In this document: positions 1 to 14,400 of the stretch, piece after piece
Numbering within the stretch: position 1 is the first letter of the stretch
Layout of the letters: each line of letters starts with the position of its first letter
NCBI GenBank assembly: GCA_034508935.3
Contig: CM067443.1
Span: forward strand, 128,547,007 to 128,611,006
DNA length: 64,000 nucleotides
Direction of reading: 5' to 3'
DNA from: Berghia stephanieae
Taxonomy: Eukaryota; Mollusca; Gastropoda; Nudibranchia; Aeolidiidae
Made by a program: the position numbers and the translations under genes
Notes under the pieces: model-generated
The model's database searches: none
What the model saw: the letters and a program-made list of their open reading frames with translations, nothing else
What the model was told of the DNA's origin: nothing

Positions 1-1354
1 GCATGTCTCATCCGATATGTTTAATATACACTGTTCCACAATCAATTTATATTTAGATCAACAGTTTTGCAGTATCAATCATTTTAGTTTGTTAATTGCA
101 AATGTTACCCAATTTCCCTCAAAATTTGAACACTATTGAAATTGAGGATACCCGCCAAGAACTGATTGTCATAATTGTTATTTCGATATTAAGTCATTAA
201 TTTCCTTCCCATTCTTCTTAAAGCATTATTCATCGGCCTGTTCAATGTTCCTAGACTGTTGAGAGCTCTCGAGTTGAAAAGCGTTTAACGTTGCTCCGGT
301 CTTTGTTATAGTGCACGATTGAAGGAACAGAAAAGGACCTGTTCATCAAATGTATGGTTTGCATGGGAAGTAAATGTGACCCACTTTTTCAATCCGGCAG
401 AAATCAAAAAAGAAGAAATCAAATTGCTTAAAATTGAATAATGAGACATGACAATCAAATGTTTAAAATGTTTGAATAAAGCGGTTTAAGAAATCAAATT
501 CATTTTTTTACACTTCAAGTATCCTTTACTATACCAAAATGTCATCATATCAACATAAAATGACAATTTTCAGTATTTTGTTACTCCCGACAAAATATAA
601 TTCTCATGCAGTTGGTCACAATTTAATTATTATTGTGAAGCGCACTGAGCACGTTAAAACTCTTTTTGAATCTATTCTTTAAAAAATAATAGCGATGGGG
701 GTCAAAATTATTCTGTGGACCAGACGTGTACTTATTTGCAGGTCTGATAACCCCAATTCCTTATGCGCTCAATGATGTAATGGAATATTTTTTAAATGAC
801 GCATTACAACAATGTTAAACTAGGCCCGTAAGTGGATTCGGATGTCAGACCTGCATATATGTATACGTTGTGTGCAGCCCGTGTTAATGTTTAGCATAGA
901 ATTACTTGCAAATCTAAAAAATTATAAGACTATTTTTTCCAGCCAGGTTCTTAAACAAGTAACGTGCACATATTTTTTAAATTAAGGTTGACTCTATCAT
1001 CTGTTGACTCAAAATTCGTTAGAGCCATTGAGTTCACGTTGGCCAGAGTATAATGATCGGTCCTTTGATGTTGGAAAACGCCATCTGACCGCCCTATTGC
1101 CAGATTCATTTGCGCGCACCTACAGACTTTATTGCTGGGCCAATTTTGATCGTTTATGTTAATTTCCACAATACAGTAATATAATAATTAAGATAGGCGG
1201 GTGCATCTTCGTAATTGCCTATATTTTTCCACAAATATTGTGGGTTCTCCGCTAGTCTCATAAATGATATTATTACATTATTTAAAACTGATTATATTGT
1301 TTCGTGTCTTCCTTATAAGATTCTATTTTTTACTCTTATCAATAAAAAACAACA
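1..1354. other. Upstream intergenic DNA, no gene seen
   Basis: AT-rich DNA with no exon-like stretch that I can support. A segment near 735-830 resembles one near 57525-57605 (both contain the short block GCAGGTCTGATAA followed by diverged sequence), so part of it is probably an old dispersed repeat. Short open frames here have no recognisable domain. Confidence 0.5.
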
Positions 1355-1888
1355 AGGAACTGTGTTTTCAGTCCACCAGTGGACTGAAAACACAGCTGTG
1401 TATTCAGTCCACCGGAAATAAAAATATTTAAAAAGGACCAAATATCGTCCATACTTACCTCAATATTGACCACATTGATACTGAACCTATTATATGTTAG
1501 GCATCATCAAAAATGGACTGGCATAAAATTTATGGCAATTTGACGGCTTAATAATATCATTTACAGCGTTTGATTTACTCTCGGAAAGTCTTGATGAGAG
1601 TTGCATGAAATCGGGAGCCCGAGATTCTTACCGTGGCTGTTAGATAGCCATTGGCCTGACCAATTTGGCCAAAATTGGCCACACAGAGAATAATGTTTCT
1701 ATAATTAATTTAAATTTAACATTTATATCTATTTTTCCTAGTCAGTTAGAATTTTTTGTGATTATCAAAATCGATGATTTTTTTCCAAGGAGATCAGAGT
1801 TTTGGTATTGTTTGCCCAAGGAAGGTTATATTTGGCCACTTTTCACATCGATCACTGCCTCGAGCTTGCCTGTGCAACCCCCCCCTCT

Positions 1889-1958
<70 letters not shown>

Positions 1959-2535
1959 GATCCCTCAAACATATCCAAGACCCTATAACTATAAAGTTGT
2001 TCTCTTAACATTTTTTTGTTTTGTTTTCTTTCTTTTTTTTTTTTTAATTTTGTTTGTTTGTTTTTGTTTCGTTTTTCAACCGACTCGTATTGTTACGTAC
2101 AAGGAAAGCACAAGGCAATAAATTTTGACGTCTCACTGTGTTCTAAATCAAAATAATAATATTAAAAGTGAGTAAAAAAGTAAATAAATATCAAATATAA
2201 AAAATGTTTCGTTCAAACTTTTCAAGTCACTAGGAATGGTGTCAACGTGTTGAAGTTGAAAATTAAGAATTTGTTTGCCAAGGGAGTATCAAAAAAAAAA
2301 AAATAAATAAATGAAAAAAAAAAAAAGAAAGAAAGAAAGAAAATATTATGCCTAGAACGGAGCTTGAACACCTAACCCACCCTACCCCGGTTAGTTACGC
2401 TATGATAAATCAGCCGGCCACCTCGCCTTCTCGCGCTCAGTCAAACAGTTTAGCCCATATAATTATAATCTTTTCCGGTGGGTTGAATACACAGCTGTGT
2501 ATTCAGTCCACTGGTGGACTGAAAACACAGTTCCT
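1355..2535. mobile_element. Non-autonomous DNA transposon with 64-bp terminal inverted repeats
   Basis: The left end (1355-1418) and right end (2472-2535) are inverted copies of about 64 bp with only a few differences. Each arm starts AGGAACTGTGTTTTCAG and contains its own near-palindrome built on CAGTCCAC/GTGGACTG, so the single arms can also fold back. The flanks carry a probable 10-bp target-site duplication with one mismatch: AAAAACAACA at 1345-1354 and AAAAACAATA at 2536-2545. Long TIRs with a 9-10-bp duplication suggest a Mutator-like or foldback element; this class assignment is inferred. The interior has a CT microsatellite and A-rich tracts but no transposase, so it is non-autonomous. 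It ends 16 bp upstream of the SMYD5 start codon. Confidence 0.8.
1884..1955. repeat. (CT)n microsatellite
   Basis: A nearly pure CT tract inside the inverted-repeat element at 1355-2535. It produces spurious open frames on both strands. Confidence 0.95.
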
Positions 2536-2551
2536 AAAAACAATAACAAAT

Positions 2552-4353
2552 ATGGCGGCGCCCATAGTAATGGACGTGAAAGTTGCAAATATTTCCGATA
2601 TAAAGGTTCGTTGTCAGCCATACGGGAGAATAATGTCAGCATAGTAATATTATATTTTAATGTAGATAATGGAATTGAGTAGTTATATTCGAGGATGGTT
2701 TGGAGGAGTCAACTCGGTGACCATATTTCTAGTCGTTGCCGTTGACTCGTGTTGGTTTGATTATTTTTTACTTTTGATTTTTGATTTTGATTCAACTTCA
2801 GCAATCATACCAAAGTCCAAGTCAAATTCCCCTCTAATTTCAGGGTTTATTTTAACTTAACAGCCACTTATAAACTAGATAAAGTCTGAAATATCAATAA
2901 CAATTCAAGACTTTTCTTCAACTTTTAAGTTCAAATTCATCAAGGTTTCAAAATCTCAAAAGACAGGAAAGGGAGTCGGCGGAGTATGATTATGACTTAT
3001 GATAATTCAACAACCTCCTAACACAGTACACCAACATCGGGCGTATAGATAGTCAATAGCCTATGACTCTAGATGACTATATTCATTATTGAGGGAGACC
3101 TTCCATAAGCTATACATCCCAAGTCTTCTTCCGATTTGTATTTTCACCTTTGATCTTTTGTCATGTGTTTATTTATTCAATTTGTCATCATATAGGAGCA
3201 TTTTAAAGTATATAGTACAAACCTTTATAGATTAGTCAAAGTTTAAACTCGGGAGGCCTTCCGAAAGCTCCTACATCTCCAGTATTCTTTGTTTTTTTAT
3301 ATTATTCTAGTAGGCTGTCATTATTCCCAGACGCCTGTCTGGGGATAACCAATTTTTGTAAAGAAAATTTGTTATCCCCAGACGCATGTAGCAAGTGGGC
3401 AGAAAGATTTTATGCAAAATGCCAAACTAGGCGTGAAAAATACCAAATATTCTGGAAAAAATACTAGTGGTTGTGTCCCAAAACAGTTAATATATCAAGT
3501 GATATTTAACACAAGATGAAAGTAAATAGTGATCAAATGTCAAATCCAGCTCTTTAAAAAAAATTATTTTAAAGCAGTTGGATCAATGAAATTTCTTTTG
3601 TTACTTTGATCTGAAAACGTCAAACTGGCAATTCGACTTTTTATTTTCAACCAGGAAGAAAGTTGTTAATCATCAAATCTGTTCATGGTCCACCAACCAT
3701 TTAAATTTTCACTACCTACCTACCTGTTAACTTTATTGATATTCTCTTGTTTCTATAATTTGCTCATTCTGGCCACAATTTTGGGGATGACCGGGAATTA
3801 TTTTTTATGTCGCTGACGAATTCCTAGGCCATGGTGTTGTTCGCCCCAAAGCCCAAAACCCACACCTGTTATTTTCCTGTCTGCTTCGCACAAGACAATA
3901 CAATTTAGTATCACACGTGCACAAAACTAGATCCAACAACATATTTTTATTCGAATCATAGATGAAAATAACTACCAAAACAAGGAAGCAAAAATGGTGG
4001 AAATATGTTTAGCTCATATATGAATTTAAGATATTCCAATAGCGGTGTGGATAGACAGCTCAGTGGGTTAGGCCACCTTTCATTTTACTCCTTTTAGCTG
4101 CACAGATTCGAACCAGTCGCGACTCCCCCCCCCCCCCCCCCCCCCTCACACACACACACACTTTTTTTTTTTTTTACTTTGTCTTTCATTCTTCCCAATT
4201 GATGTTCATTGATTTCACTTTTGTTCCGAGTTCCGAGCAAGAGTTTTTTTAATCAGTTGAATTTTTTATTTCTCCGATAATATTTCATTATTTAATTTGG
4301 TCTAGATCTATTATTGTTTTGTTTTTTTTGGTTTTTTTTGGTCAAATGATAAT

Positions 4354-4389
<36 letters not shown>

Positions 4390-4495
4390 TGTAATAATTG
4401 TTATTATTATTACTATTACCACCATAATCATTATTATATTATTATCAATAATAATATTATTTTTATTATTAGTACTCTTATTATCATACTATTAC

Positions 4496-4558
<63 letters not shown>

Positions 4559-4626
4559 CATTATTATTATTACTATTATCATTATAATTATTGTTATTAT
4601 TATTATTATTATTATTATTGTTATTA

Positions 4627-4690
<64 letters not shown>

Positions 4691-7600
4691 CTATCCTCTA
4701 TCTGACCATTTGGTCGCTCTCTGAATATTTCTGTTTGTTTGCTTCTTAATTATTTATTCTTTTTAGACACTATTTGAGATCGGAGTGCGGACGAATATAT
4801 TTGCTAGAAACTAGAAAAAAGACCAAGAGAGGAGAGAGAGAGTTTAATATTTTTAAAAAGAGGTGGGGGAGGATGGATGGGACATTTATCCCTTTCAACG
4901 TTCTGTAAAAAGAAGACGGAATTTTAAAAAAATAAAATAAAATAAAAAGTGTCGTTACCAGGATTCGAACCCACAACGTCGATTCTGGTCAACCTTCCAG
5001 GGCAGACGACTAAACCATTCGGCCATGACACCCACTTTGAAGTCGACGCATATTGTGTATATGTAGTAACAACTGATTTTAATGTTGGTTAATTTTATGT
5101 TTTTATAGATATTTTATTAACTTTCCTTATTTCTATGTGCATTTGGAAACATCCATATTCTGGAATGTGGATAATTGTTTAAACGAGCGGAGTTTCAAAT
5201 ATGCGTCTGGGGATAATGAAAATTCGTTATCCCCAGACAGGTCTCTGGGATAACGAATTTTTATTATCCCCAGACAGGTGTCTGGGGATAATCACAGCGA
5301 TTCTTGTAGGGGGTTGGGAGTTGGGAGGGGGGAAACTTTTTTTTTTTAAGTCTCCCCCTCCCAAATCCCCTAACTATTATAGTTTTCCCCCCCCAAAATT
5401 AAAAAAAAAAAGCTCTTGCACAAAATACAATGGCGGCCGAGGATGATCAAAACAATGGTCGTATTAGGAGAGTTTAAACTTTGACTAATCTATAAAGGTT
5501 TGTACTGTAGACTTTAAAATGCTTCTATATGATGACAAATTGAATAAATAAACACATGACAAAAGATCAACGGTGAAAATACAAATCGGAAGAAGACTTG
5601 GGATGTAGTAGCTTAGGCTTATGGAAAGTCTCCCCAAAAAAATCTTGTTAGGTAATCCGTAACAAAATAACTGATGAAAACAATTTCAACTTACTTTATG
5701 GTCTATCTACGACAGGGAAACAGTAACAATAACAAAGCCGTTTTAAAAAAAAACAAAAAAAAAACATCAGTGCGGCTTCGTGGAAAAATCATTCGGGCAG
5801 CTTTGTGGAAAAAGTATCGAGGCGGCTTCATAGGAAAATAAAAAACAAAACAAACATTGAGGACAGGCTTTGTAACTTGAGTAAATGCACTATATTCTCA
5901 ATTCAATGTTTCAGACTTTTGATCTGAAATTTGGTCTCCGTTCCAAATAACAAAGGTAAATAGCAAGCAGCGAGCTGATTTCAGATCCATGACCTGTGAC
6001 CTCAGATGATGAAAGTAGTTTTACGATAAGGGCACAATCCTCATTGGTAAAACCCATAGCATATATTAATCAATTTCGGACTTCATGATAGTTTAAAATT
6101 AGACTGACACGATCTTGGATTACGATCTGTTATTAATTATTATTTGGAGTTTCCATGAAAGATAATAATTAACGTTCTCAATGTTGATGATTGTAAGACT
6201 GAAAAACTAATAATTGTTAAAACTCTGAAATCAGCCGATGGGCTGATAAATTTACAGGCCTGAATAATAGATTAATACCCTTGTTTAATGTTTCATCTTA
6301 AAGGGAAAAGGTCTACTTGCTTGTAAACCATTCATTGAGGGGGATGTGATACTTGAAGAGAAACCAATAGTGAGTGCCCAATACTCTTGGAATGAGCTAT
6401 ACCAATACAAGGCATGTGAACACTGCCTTCGGTCTTTAGAGCCTGCTGAAGCCATGGCCCGCCGCCTGTCCAATAACTCATCCTTGACTTTGTCTTATCC
6501 AGAGTGCTGTGATGTCAATGAGCTTCAGATATCGCCTTGTCTGCAATGTCAGGTAAGTAGATACCTACCATGACCAGCTAATTAACATCTGATAAAGGTT
6601 TATGAGTCATGAAGTGTGATTTTGTATTAACTCTTTAAGATTCAACCCGACAAAAACCGACAACGGCATAATATTCATGGGCGGGGTAGTCAAGACTGGC
6701 CTCAGTAAGTAAAATCCAATCGTTGTGAAGGAAATGGCAGGCCCTGTCACTGCCGCAGGGTGTTTTCAGCTTTGATTGTTATAAATTTGCCGACAGAAAA
6801 GAAAATACGTTTCAGAAATTGCGATTTAAATCCTATTTTATTTGCGGGTGAAAATCATTGACATTGCACTTTGTTTGAGAAAAATCGGTAAAAAATTACG
6901 ACTTTGGTGATGAAAAATGACTTTGAAGACAATTATTGTAAACTTTTAAAAATATTATGAATAATTTATAACTTCCTTATTTGTGGGTCGATTTTGTCAT
7001 TCGAGGTATCAATGTTATTGTAATAAAGAGATAGGAACTTCAGAGTTATTTTTTCTGATGCGAAATTATTACTTTGTAATTTTAGCACCAAGAAAATAGT
7101 CGGTAAATAAATTTGTTACACCTCTTTGATAGACCGCCGGGGTCCGTTCGTGTAGAATTGTGAATCAAGCGTCTCAAAGTCTTCAACCAATCACGGGCTA
7201 TCTATCCAGCTGGCCGAAACAAAGACGCTTCTCCCCGTCGATGTATTACGCTATTGTTATGCAAGGAATATAACACCTTATTGAGTCGGCCTAAAAGCTA
7301 AAATCTAAAAGTAAAAAATATAATTCTGAGGAATTTGAAAGTCACATTGCTGAAATCAGCTTGAAAAAAGAAGTACATTGGTCCTTTTTTCAGAAAAATC
7401 GGTTGAAAACCAACGGTTTTACGAATAAATTTGATTTTAAAAATTGCTTTTGTTTTAGCTTTTTAGCATATTTTTAATTAACGGACCGATTTCTTGATTT
7501 TTATTATTATTATTTATTCTCAAGAGAAGATATGATTATACTTTGTTTGTTTCAAATGTAACTAGAACATAATTGGTTTTACAAGACTCGGGATAATTAT

Positions 7601-8138
7601 TCACAACGTGGCGATGTGACGCAACTATTTCCAGGCCTGTTCTTCCACTGCCTCACGATGGTTCAATTTCATTGTTGACGGCGTACACGTGAGCTTGCAG
7701 AAGACCAATCGTTGAAGGGCAAGATGCTCAAGAGCCAATGTTCGGCCAAAACTTAGAACTCACGAGAACAAAAAGTTGAAAATTGTGATGGACGCCTATG
7801 AATCGTTTCTGGCGTGATTTAGCCATGGTGACCGTAGAAACGAAAACTCACTGACTAGTTTATCAAGAGTGGGCTGTATGTCTATATCATCAAAGATATC
7901 TACTTGATTGACATGCCATATAGGGAACTCCATATATTAACTCTACCAAAGTAAGATCTGAACGAGAGTTGTTTAAAGACATTGCCTGTCCAGAAAAGAC
8001 TGTAAGTTATAAGTTATAGGTCTAATTTTAGCCATCATGCAAGTAAAGTCCTGTCAATGACAAGTTGGTTGAGAATTTTAATGCACAAATTAATTTTCAT
8101 GACACATATTACACACACACTCTCTCTCTCTCTCTCCT

Positions 8139-8185
<47 letters not shown>

Positions 8186-8196
8186 TATATATATAT

Positions 8197-8272
<76 letters not shown>

Positions 8273-11200
8273 CTTCCTCTCTCTTTCTGATCGTTTTTGG
8301 TCAACTTTTTTTCACTTCGTTTGGTGACAGGGCTGAGAATCTGCATATTTCCTAATAAAAACTACTGTAAACCACCACCACTACTGCAACTACTACGACA
8401 TCATCATCCCTATCACCACCGCCACTACTACAACTACACTTCTCATCCCTACACCATACACTACATACCCTTCACATCCTCCACCACTACTGCTACAACC
8501 ACCACCACATCTCTATGACCATCACAACTATAATAACCACACTCACATCATCATCATCATTCATCATCATCATCATTCCTAGCACCATTACTACTACAAC
8601 TAACACTACATCATCATCCCTACCACTACTACAACTACCACCACATCACTATCCATACCACCACCACCACCACATACTACAACAATTACCACCACATCAT
8701 TCCTATGACCACCACTACTACGACAACCACCACCACATCACCATTCCTACCACGACTACTACTACAACCACCACCACATCATCGTCCCTACAATCACTAC
8801 TAAAACCACCACTACAGCATCCTACCGGTCATGATTACTACCACACCATCATCTCTACCACTAGTACTACTATAACCACCACCTGATCATATGAGTATTT
8901 TTTTAAAGTGAATATTGGGGGTGAGTGGTGGCTGTTGACATTGTATGATCACATGGTACTATTCTCTAAGTAGATAAGATTTTATATGTTGTAATTACTC
9001 TTCCAACTTTCGAAATTTCTCTGAGTGGTATCAGAAAAAAACGCGAGATACATTTTGGATTGCATCTCAGTAAATTTTAATGAAATTCAACTTTATAGGT
9101 TATAGTCGCATGGATGGGGCATGATCTACACGCTGAAAAATTTCTTCCTTTTTTGTGACCAGTCATTCTCACCCCTGTTGGTGGTTAGTTAATTGATTAA
9201 CTTTTACACCATCCAGATGTTGTACTGTAGTCCTGCTTGTAGGGATGTTGCCTTTAGCCAGTACCACAAAGTATTGTGTCTTGGAAGATCCAGGGAAGAT
9301 CCTGCACATCCACTTAATGCTCTCATGGAAATCTGGAGGTAAAGTCTGTGCATGTGCTATTGGGATATTTGGGAATTGTAAAGATAATGAGTGATATGGA
9401 TGTTTGTTTCTTTATGGATTAGATGAGTGGTTAGATGCAAGTCATTTTAGTGGAAATGGGTTGGTTCTAAAATGTCCTATTTACACACCCAGAAATCTGC
9501 TCTCATATATTAATAGATATTCCTTAATTTACTGTTTCAATAATATTCAGTGAGGATTTTATAGGTGTCAATTTCCTAACGAGTGTGGAGTGTGTATGAA
9601 ATTATCAAAGTAGCACAATGCTGAAATGTGTCGAGACTGAGTAGGGTAATAGCGGGACAGGCCTTTCTGGTAAGTTTTTAAGGCCAGAAGCTGATTATCT
9701 GTGCTACCAATGTTATAGGATGAAGAGAACTAGATCAGGGCCATATATTTGGCTAAGCAACTTATAGAGGCAGATGACAGTGCTGCACTTAGTGACTTAG
9801 TGGGGTGATTTTCTAGTCTTTTATAAAACTGCTGTTAAGGGAAAAGCTGTTTCTAACATGATGATATTAATTTGTACTGCTTGACATCTTTTTATTTAAT
9901 AGTTGATTGCGATATTTATGGTTGGGAGCTTATTATATTTCGTTTGCAGTCTGACTTAAACAGCTTGACGTTTTGTATTTACATATGAATGGCTGTTCAC
10001 TTGACTTTTTTTTTTTTTTCAATCTGAGAAATATCAACAAAATCGACGTACGGTTATGAGAAGCAGGATTTTTTCTGTGTTCCACTTTCATAGAGGCCAT
10101 AAAATAAGTTGCTTTTCTTGTTTAGCCATCACTTAACTTAATCGAATTAAAATAATAACCTGTAGTCAATGATTTGTTTGTGACCTGAGTATATCTTTTT
10201 TTTTACTTACTGTGTCATGAAAATGATATTATTTATTTATATACAGTAGAATTACTTTAAACCGAAATTTTGGGGACCTTCTAAACCATTTCGGTTTAAA
10301 GACATTTTGGTTTAAAGTAGGTTCCCGTTTTGCGATGTTTTTCAAAGGTAGTAACTATTTAAGGAATTTGCTTGTTTAATCGTATCATGGGTTTCCCCTT
10401 AAATGGAGTTTTTGAATAAATGCTCTCTTCGTAACCATTTTTTTGAAAAAATTATTTTATTATTCTTTTTTTTTGGTGTGTTTTAAAAATATTTTTGGGG
10501 TTTTTCGTTTTCCATTCAAAATTGTTGAAAGAGTTGAGTTCGGGATGCCAGGTTTTTTACATATTATCTCCGTCTTGCTCAACTTTTTTTTCATCGACTT
10601 CACATAGTATTTTGATTTTAAACTCCAACATGTAAGCACAGTGATGTCTTTTAGACATCTTTTGGTAAAATGTAAAGCTAAAAATAAGATCGAAAAATCT
10701 TAATGATAATTGATAATGAATGATGCGCAGCTACTCAGAGGTGAAGTGAAATGAAAATAAAAAGGTGTGTCAATGCTAAGCTGTCTACTACACACCCCTC
10801 TTTTGTTGAAAAGCCATTAGGTTCAAAGGCCTAATTACATAGACCCCCCCCCCCCCCCTTACACATACATTAATTTAAACAACGTGGAAATGAAATGGCA
10901 TGTCAATGGTAAGTTGTCTTAAACTTGCGGTCTTTGTTTATTATCGGGCATTATTACGTGTGGCCACCTTCCCGAATTTTGGAAGAAAAATAGAGAAAGA
11001 AAAGGGGAAGGTGCTCTCAAGTTGTTTCGGTTTAAAGAAAGTCCTACTTAGAAGTATTTCGGTTCATCTTAAGAATTAAGACAAAGATAATGAAGAAACT
11101 AGTACAATTTATTAAATTCTTTGCGGTTTAAGGTATTTTTCTGTTTTGCTTCTTTCGGTTTAAAGTAATTTTACAGTATTTATTTATTTATTTACTTATT

Positions 11201-11430
11201 CATTCATCTATTTATTTATCACAGATCATTCCACTATCCACCAGAGACAACAAGCGCAATGCTCATTGCTAAAATGGTAGCTCTTGTCAAGCAGGTACAT
11301 TATATATCAGATACTAAAAAGTAAAAAAAAAAAAAAGAACTGAAACTAAAATCTGAAATAGAATGATATAGTTTATAAGATTTATTCGACATAGACAGAG
11401 TGTTAAATGCCAGAGAAAACACAGAGAGAG

Positions 11431-11478
<48 letters not shown>

Positions 11479-14400
11479 CCCTAGACATGCTATTAAAGTG
11501 ATGTCATTTCATGACATAAAAACGTCATTAATTTTTAACAACACCCAATCGTTCAGACTGAAGATAAATTGTTGTTTTTATCTATAACCTAATCATTCAG
11601 ACTGAAGATAAATTGTTGTTTTTATCTATAACCTAATCATTCAGACTGAAGATAAATTGTTGTTTTTATCTATTACCTAATCATTCAGACTGAAGATAAG
11701 TTATTGTTTTTATCTATTACCTAATCATTCAGGCTGAAGACAAGGGTGAAATCCTTCAACAATTTTCTAGATTTTGTCAAGTAGCTGTCAATGAACATGA
11801 CGGATTGGCACACAAACTCCTGGGAGAAAAGTTTGAGGTTGGTGTAAGCCCACTTATTTGAGTAACTCTTGTTGTGTGTCTTTCAATATTATATCCCTTT
11901 TATCATTTTCTCAATATTAAAAATAAAGTAGTCCTTCAGAGCCTTTATGCCTATAGAGCCAGAGTTTATCCCAACGCGAAATGCTTGCTACCCTTTGTAT
12001 AGGGCTCTGGTCTATTGCAAAGTACTTTCCACCAGATCTAACAGACCCAATCACTGCTGGGTGGACAGGGGCAGAAAAAATCTTGACTGCACCTTGGATT
12101 GATCTCAGTCCCTTTGTGTGTGAAGCAAGTGCCTACCAACTGAGCTATCTGGACCGCCTTTCTCAATATTAAAGGGGCGGGGGGAGGATCAACTTTTGGT
12201 GATGGTAATCATGATAGAATTTTAAATTACTTGAAATCGATCACAAGAACCTAAATATTGACACTGACAATTTCTGTCATATTTTCGGTATGTTTTATTT
12301 TATCAATGAAGTGATATATTTATTTTTTGTGCAGCTATGTGGTCTTGTGGTAAGACACTAGCTTTCCAATCGGAAAGTCCTGGGATCAAATCTCGCTCTG
12401 CGCATTGATGAGTCCTTGGAAAAGGCTCTTTACTCACATTATCTCACTGTACTCGGGTGTAAAATGATTACCTGGCCGTTAACAGCGTTGTCTCCGAGAA
12501 AATTGTAATTTCACCTAACAAGCGTCGTGTCTCGTCCTTCATGTCACATGTTGCTTTTGGTCAGTGGCCCAGTTGTAAAACGCTTTGAGCACGTTTAGTG
12601 GATATCGCGCTATATAAAAGAAAAAAAATCTCTCACAATTTCTGAGTACTTCATGTCAAAAACTTGTAGAGGTTCTTTAAGCCCAAATGATTTAGATTGT
12701 CTGAACAGTCAATATTCACAGCAATGATAGTGATTGCTGAATTATGTAATCTGCACACATGTGTTTCACATTGGTATGCTTTTTAATGTAATACTTATTA
12801 GTTCTATCAGCCAAAACAATGGGGTTGATCTATTTCTATTTTACCTTTCCATGTTCTCGGAGTCATTGGTTACATTGCAAAATGTGCTCAAAGTGACCCA
12901 CATCGTGAAAAGTGTTCACAATTTTCGAACTATCCAATATCACAATTGGTCATTTTGTTCAGCTTGACACATGTGTATGTTTACAACTTTCATAAGCAAA
13001 TCAGCGTGTTTACATTTATTAAGAAATGTCAAATCCTTTGACAGCAACATTTCATGTGATCGATGACTCGGTTGGACGAAAACCTGAATATAGATCGCTC
13101 CCATTGAACCAACACACAAGACTGTGTGAATAACGTCAATAGCCTGATTGAGAGAACTCATTCACCCAACTTGTCTAAAAACAATAAAGAGAAGTGTGAT
13201 GTCAACTTCATTCATTCTATTGTTAGTAAGCAACCAGCTATGTTTGTTCGAGCAGGTTTGAAGTGTGTCGCGGATCCCATGTTTTGATTGGTCAAAAATG
13301 TACTGATTAATTAATTTTTTGTAAACAAATTATTGCTGCTGCCAACACATGAGCATCATCCTTATAATCGCCACGTTATTAAAACATGCTGTAGATATAT
13401 AACAAGAATATTTTCCTAAATTAAATTAAGATTTCACACATACAGACATTTCATATATTTCAAATTACTGTACAGGGAGTAACATAAAGCCAATGAATTG
13501 TAAAGCATCTGACAGAAAAGCCATGGTTATTTGAGGAGAAAATCATTATTGGAAGAAGAAAGTAGACCTCCAGAGCCAATAGGCCTATGGAGCGGGAGTT
13601 TATCCCTGTTTCTTTAGCTTGAGATGGACAATAGCAATTACTTGCTACCCATTGGATAGGACGTACATCTATTGCAATGGACTTTCCACAAGATCTGTTA
13701 GCATTGGCTCACCCTTTAATTTGTTTGATGTTATAGCATTTAAAAATATTAAGAAAAAAAACCTGCTAAAGTATGTCTTTTGTATCTCTTTCAGGCTAAA
13801 TTACTTTTGCCAACTTTGACCCATGGGAACAAACAAATAGAATACACGAGAGGAAACTAATTTTATTTATTAGCCTTTTCATTAGTTTTGTATTCAGAAT
13901 CCATTTTTTAATATTATTTTTTTTTACAATTTTTATTGCCAGGTCCAGAGAGAGGCTTTACGCACTCATTTCCTGAATGTGTTACAAGAAGAGTCTGTTC
14001 AAAACGTGAGTCGAGATTAATTTTTCTTTTTCTGATGAGCTCACAAATGCATTGATTTGACCTTTTTTTTCTGAGAATTTACAAATGAGAGCATTGTTTT
14101 TTTAAAATATTATATTTTAAATCCCCAAAATTCCCTTGACTGAGGCTACAATTATTTAATTTACTGTTTACAGATAAGAATGCTGTTGGTCTTCTGAACT
14201 GGCATGCATACTTATGTTGCGGATTCTTTAAAAATTTATTGGGGGTTTTTTTCTGATGTTATTAGCATAGAGAATACAGGACTAGAGGGGACAACAGGTA
14301 GGAAAACGTCATCAAAAGTGGCTAGTGAGAGGTCGAGCGCCGCCATTTTCTTTTACATGAAACCAGGGACGCTGTGCGATTTAATCTCTATATGAATGTC

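Larger units (their letters stand above)
3091..5635. mobile_element. Large inverted-repeat element in SMYD5 intron 1
   Basis: Left segments 3091-3260 and about 3320-3390 recur in reverse complement at 5468-5635 and 5205-5296. The outer ends read GGGAGACCTTCCATAAGC on the left and the matching inverted form on the right (GCTTATGGAAAGTCTCCCC). The inner arms carry several copies of a CTGGGGATAA/TTATCCCC motif. At about 5268-5295 this motif forms a near-perfect 13-bp-arm hairpin. The arms flank about 1.8 kb of non-coding DNA with a TTA microsatellite and a tRNA-like segment. I find no transposase and no clear target-site duplication, so it is best read as a non-autonomous TIR transposon. Confidence 0.65.

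Noticed and set aside
4319-4705. 128-codon frame
   Set aside because: Translation of the TTA/ATT tract.
4953-5036. Functional tRNA-Ser gene
   Set aside because: T-arm spacing and stem pairing are off, and TTTTA repeats follow, so it is a SINE head or pseudogene.
12734-13161. Short frames in SMYD5 intron 5
   Set aside because: No domain, and they lie between confirmed exons on neither the right frame nor with splice sites.
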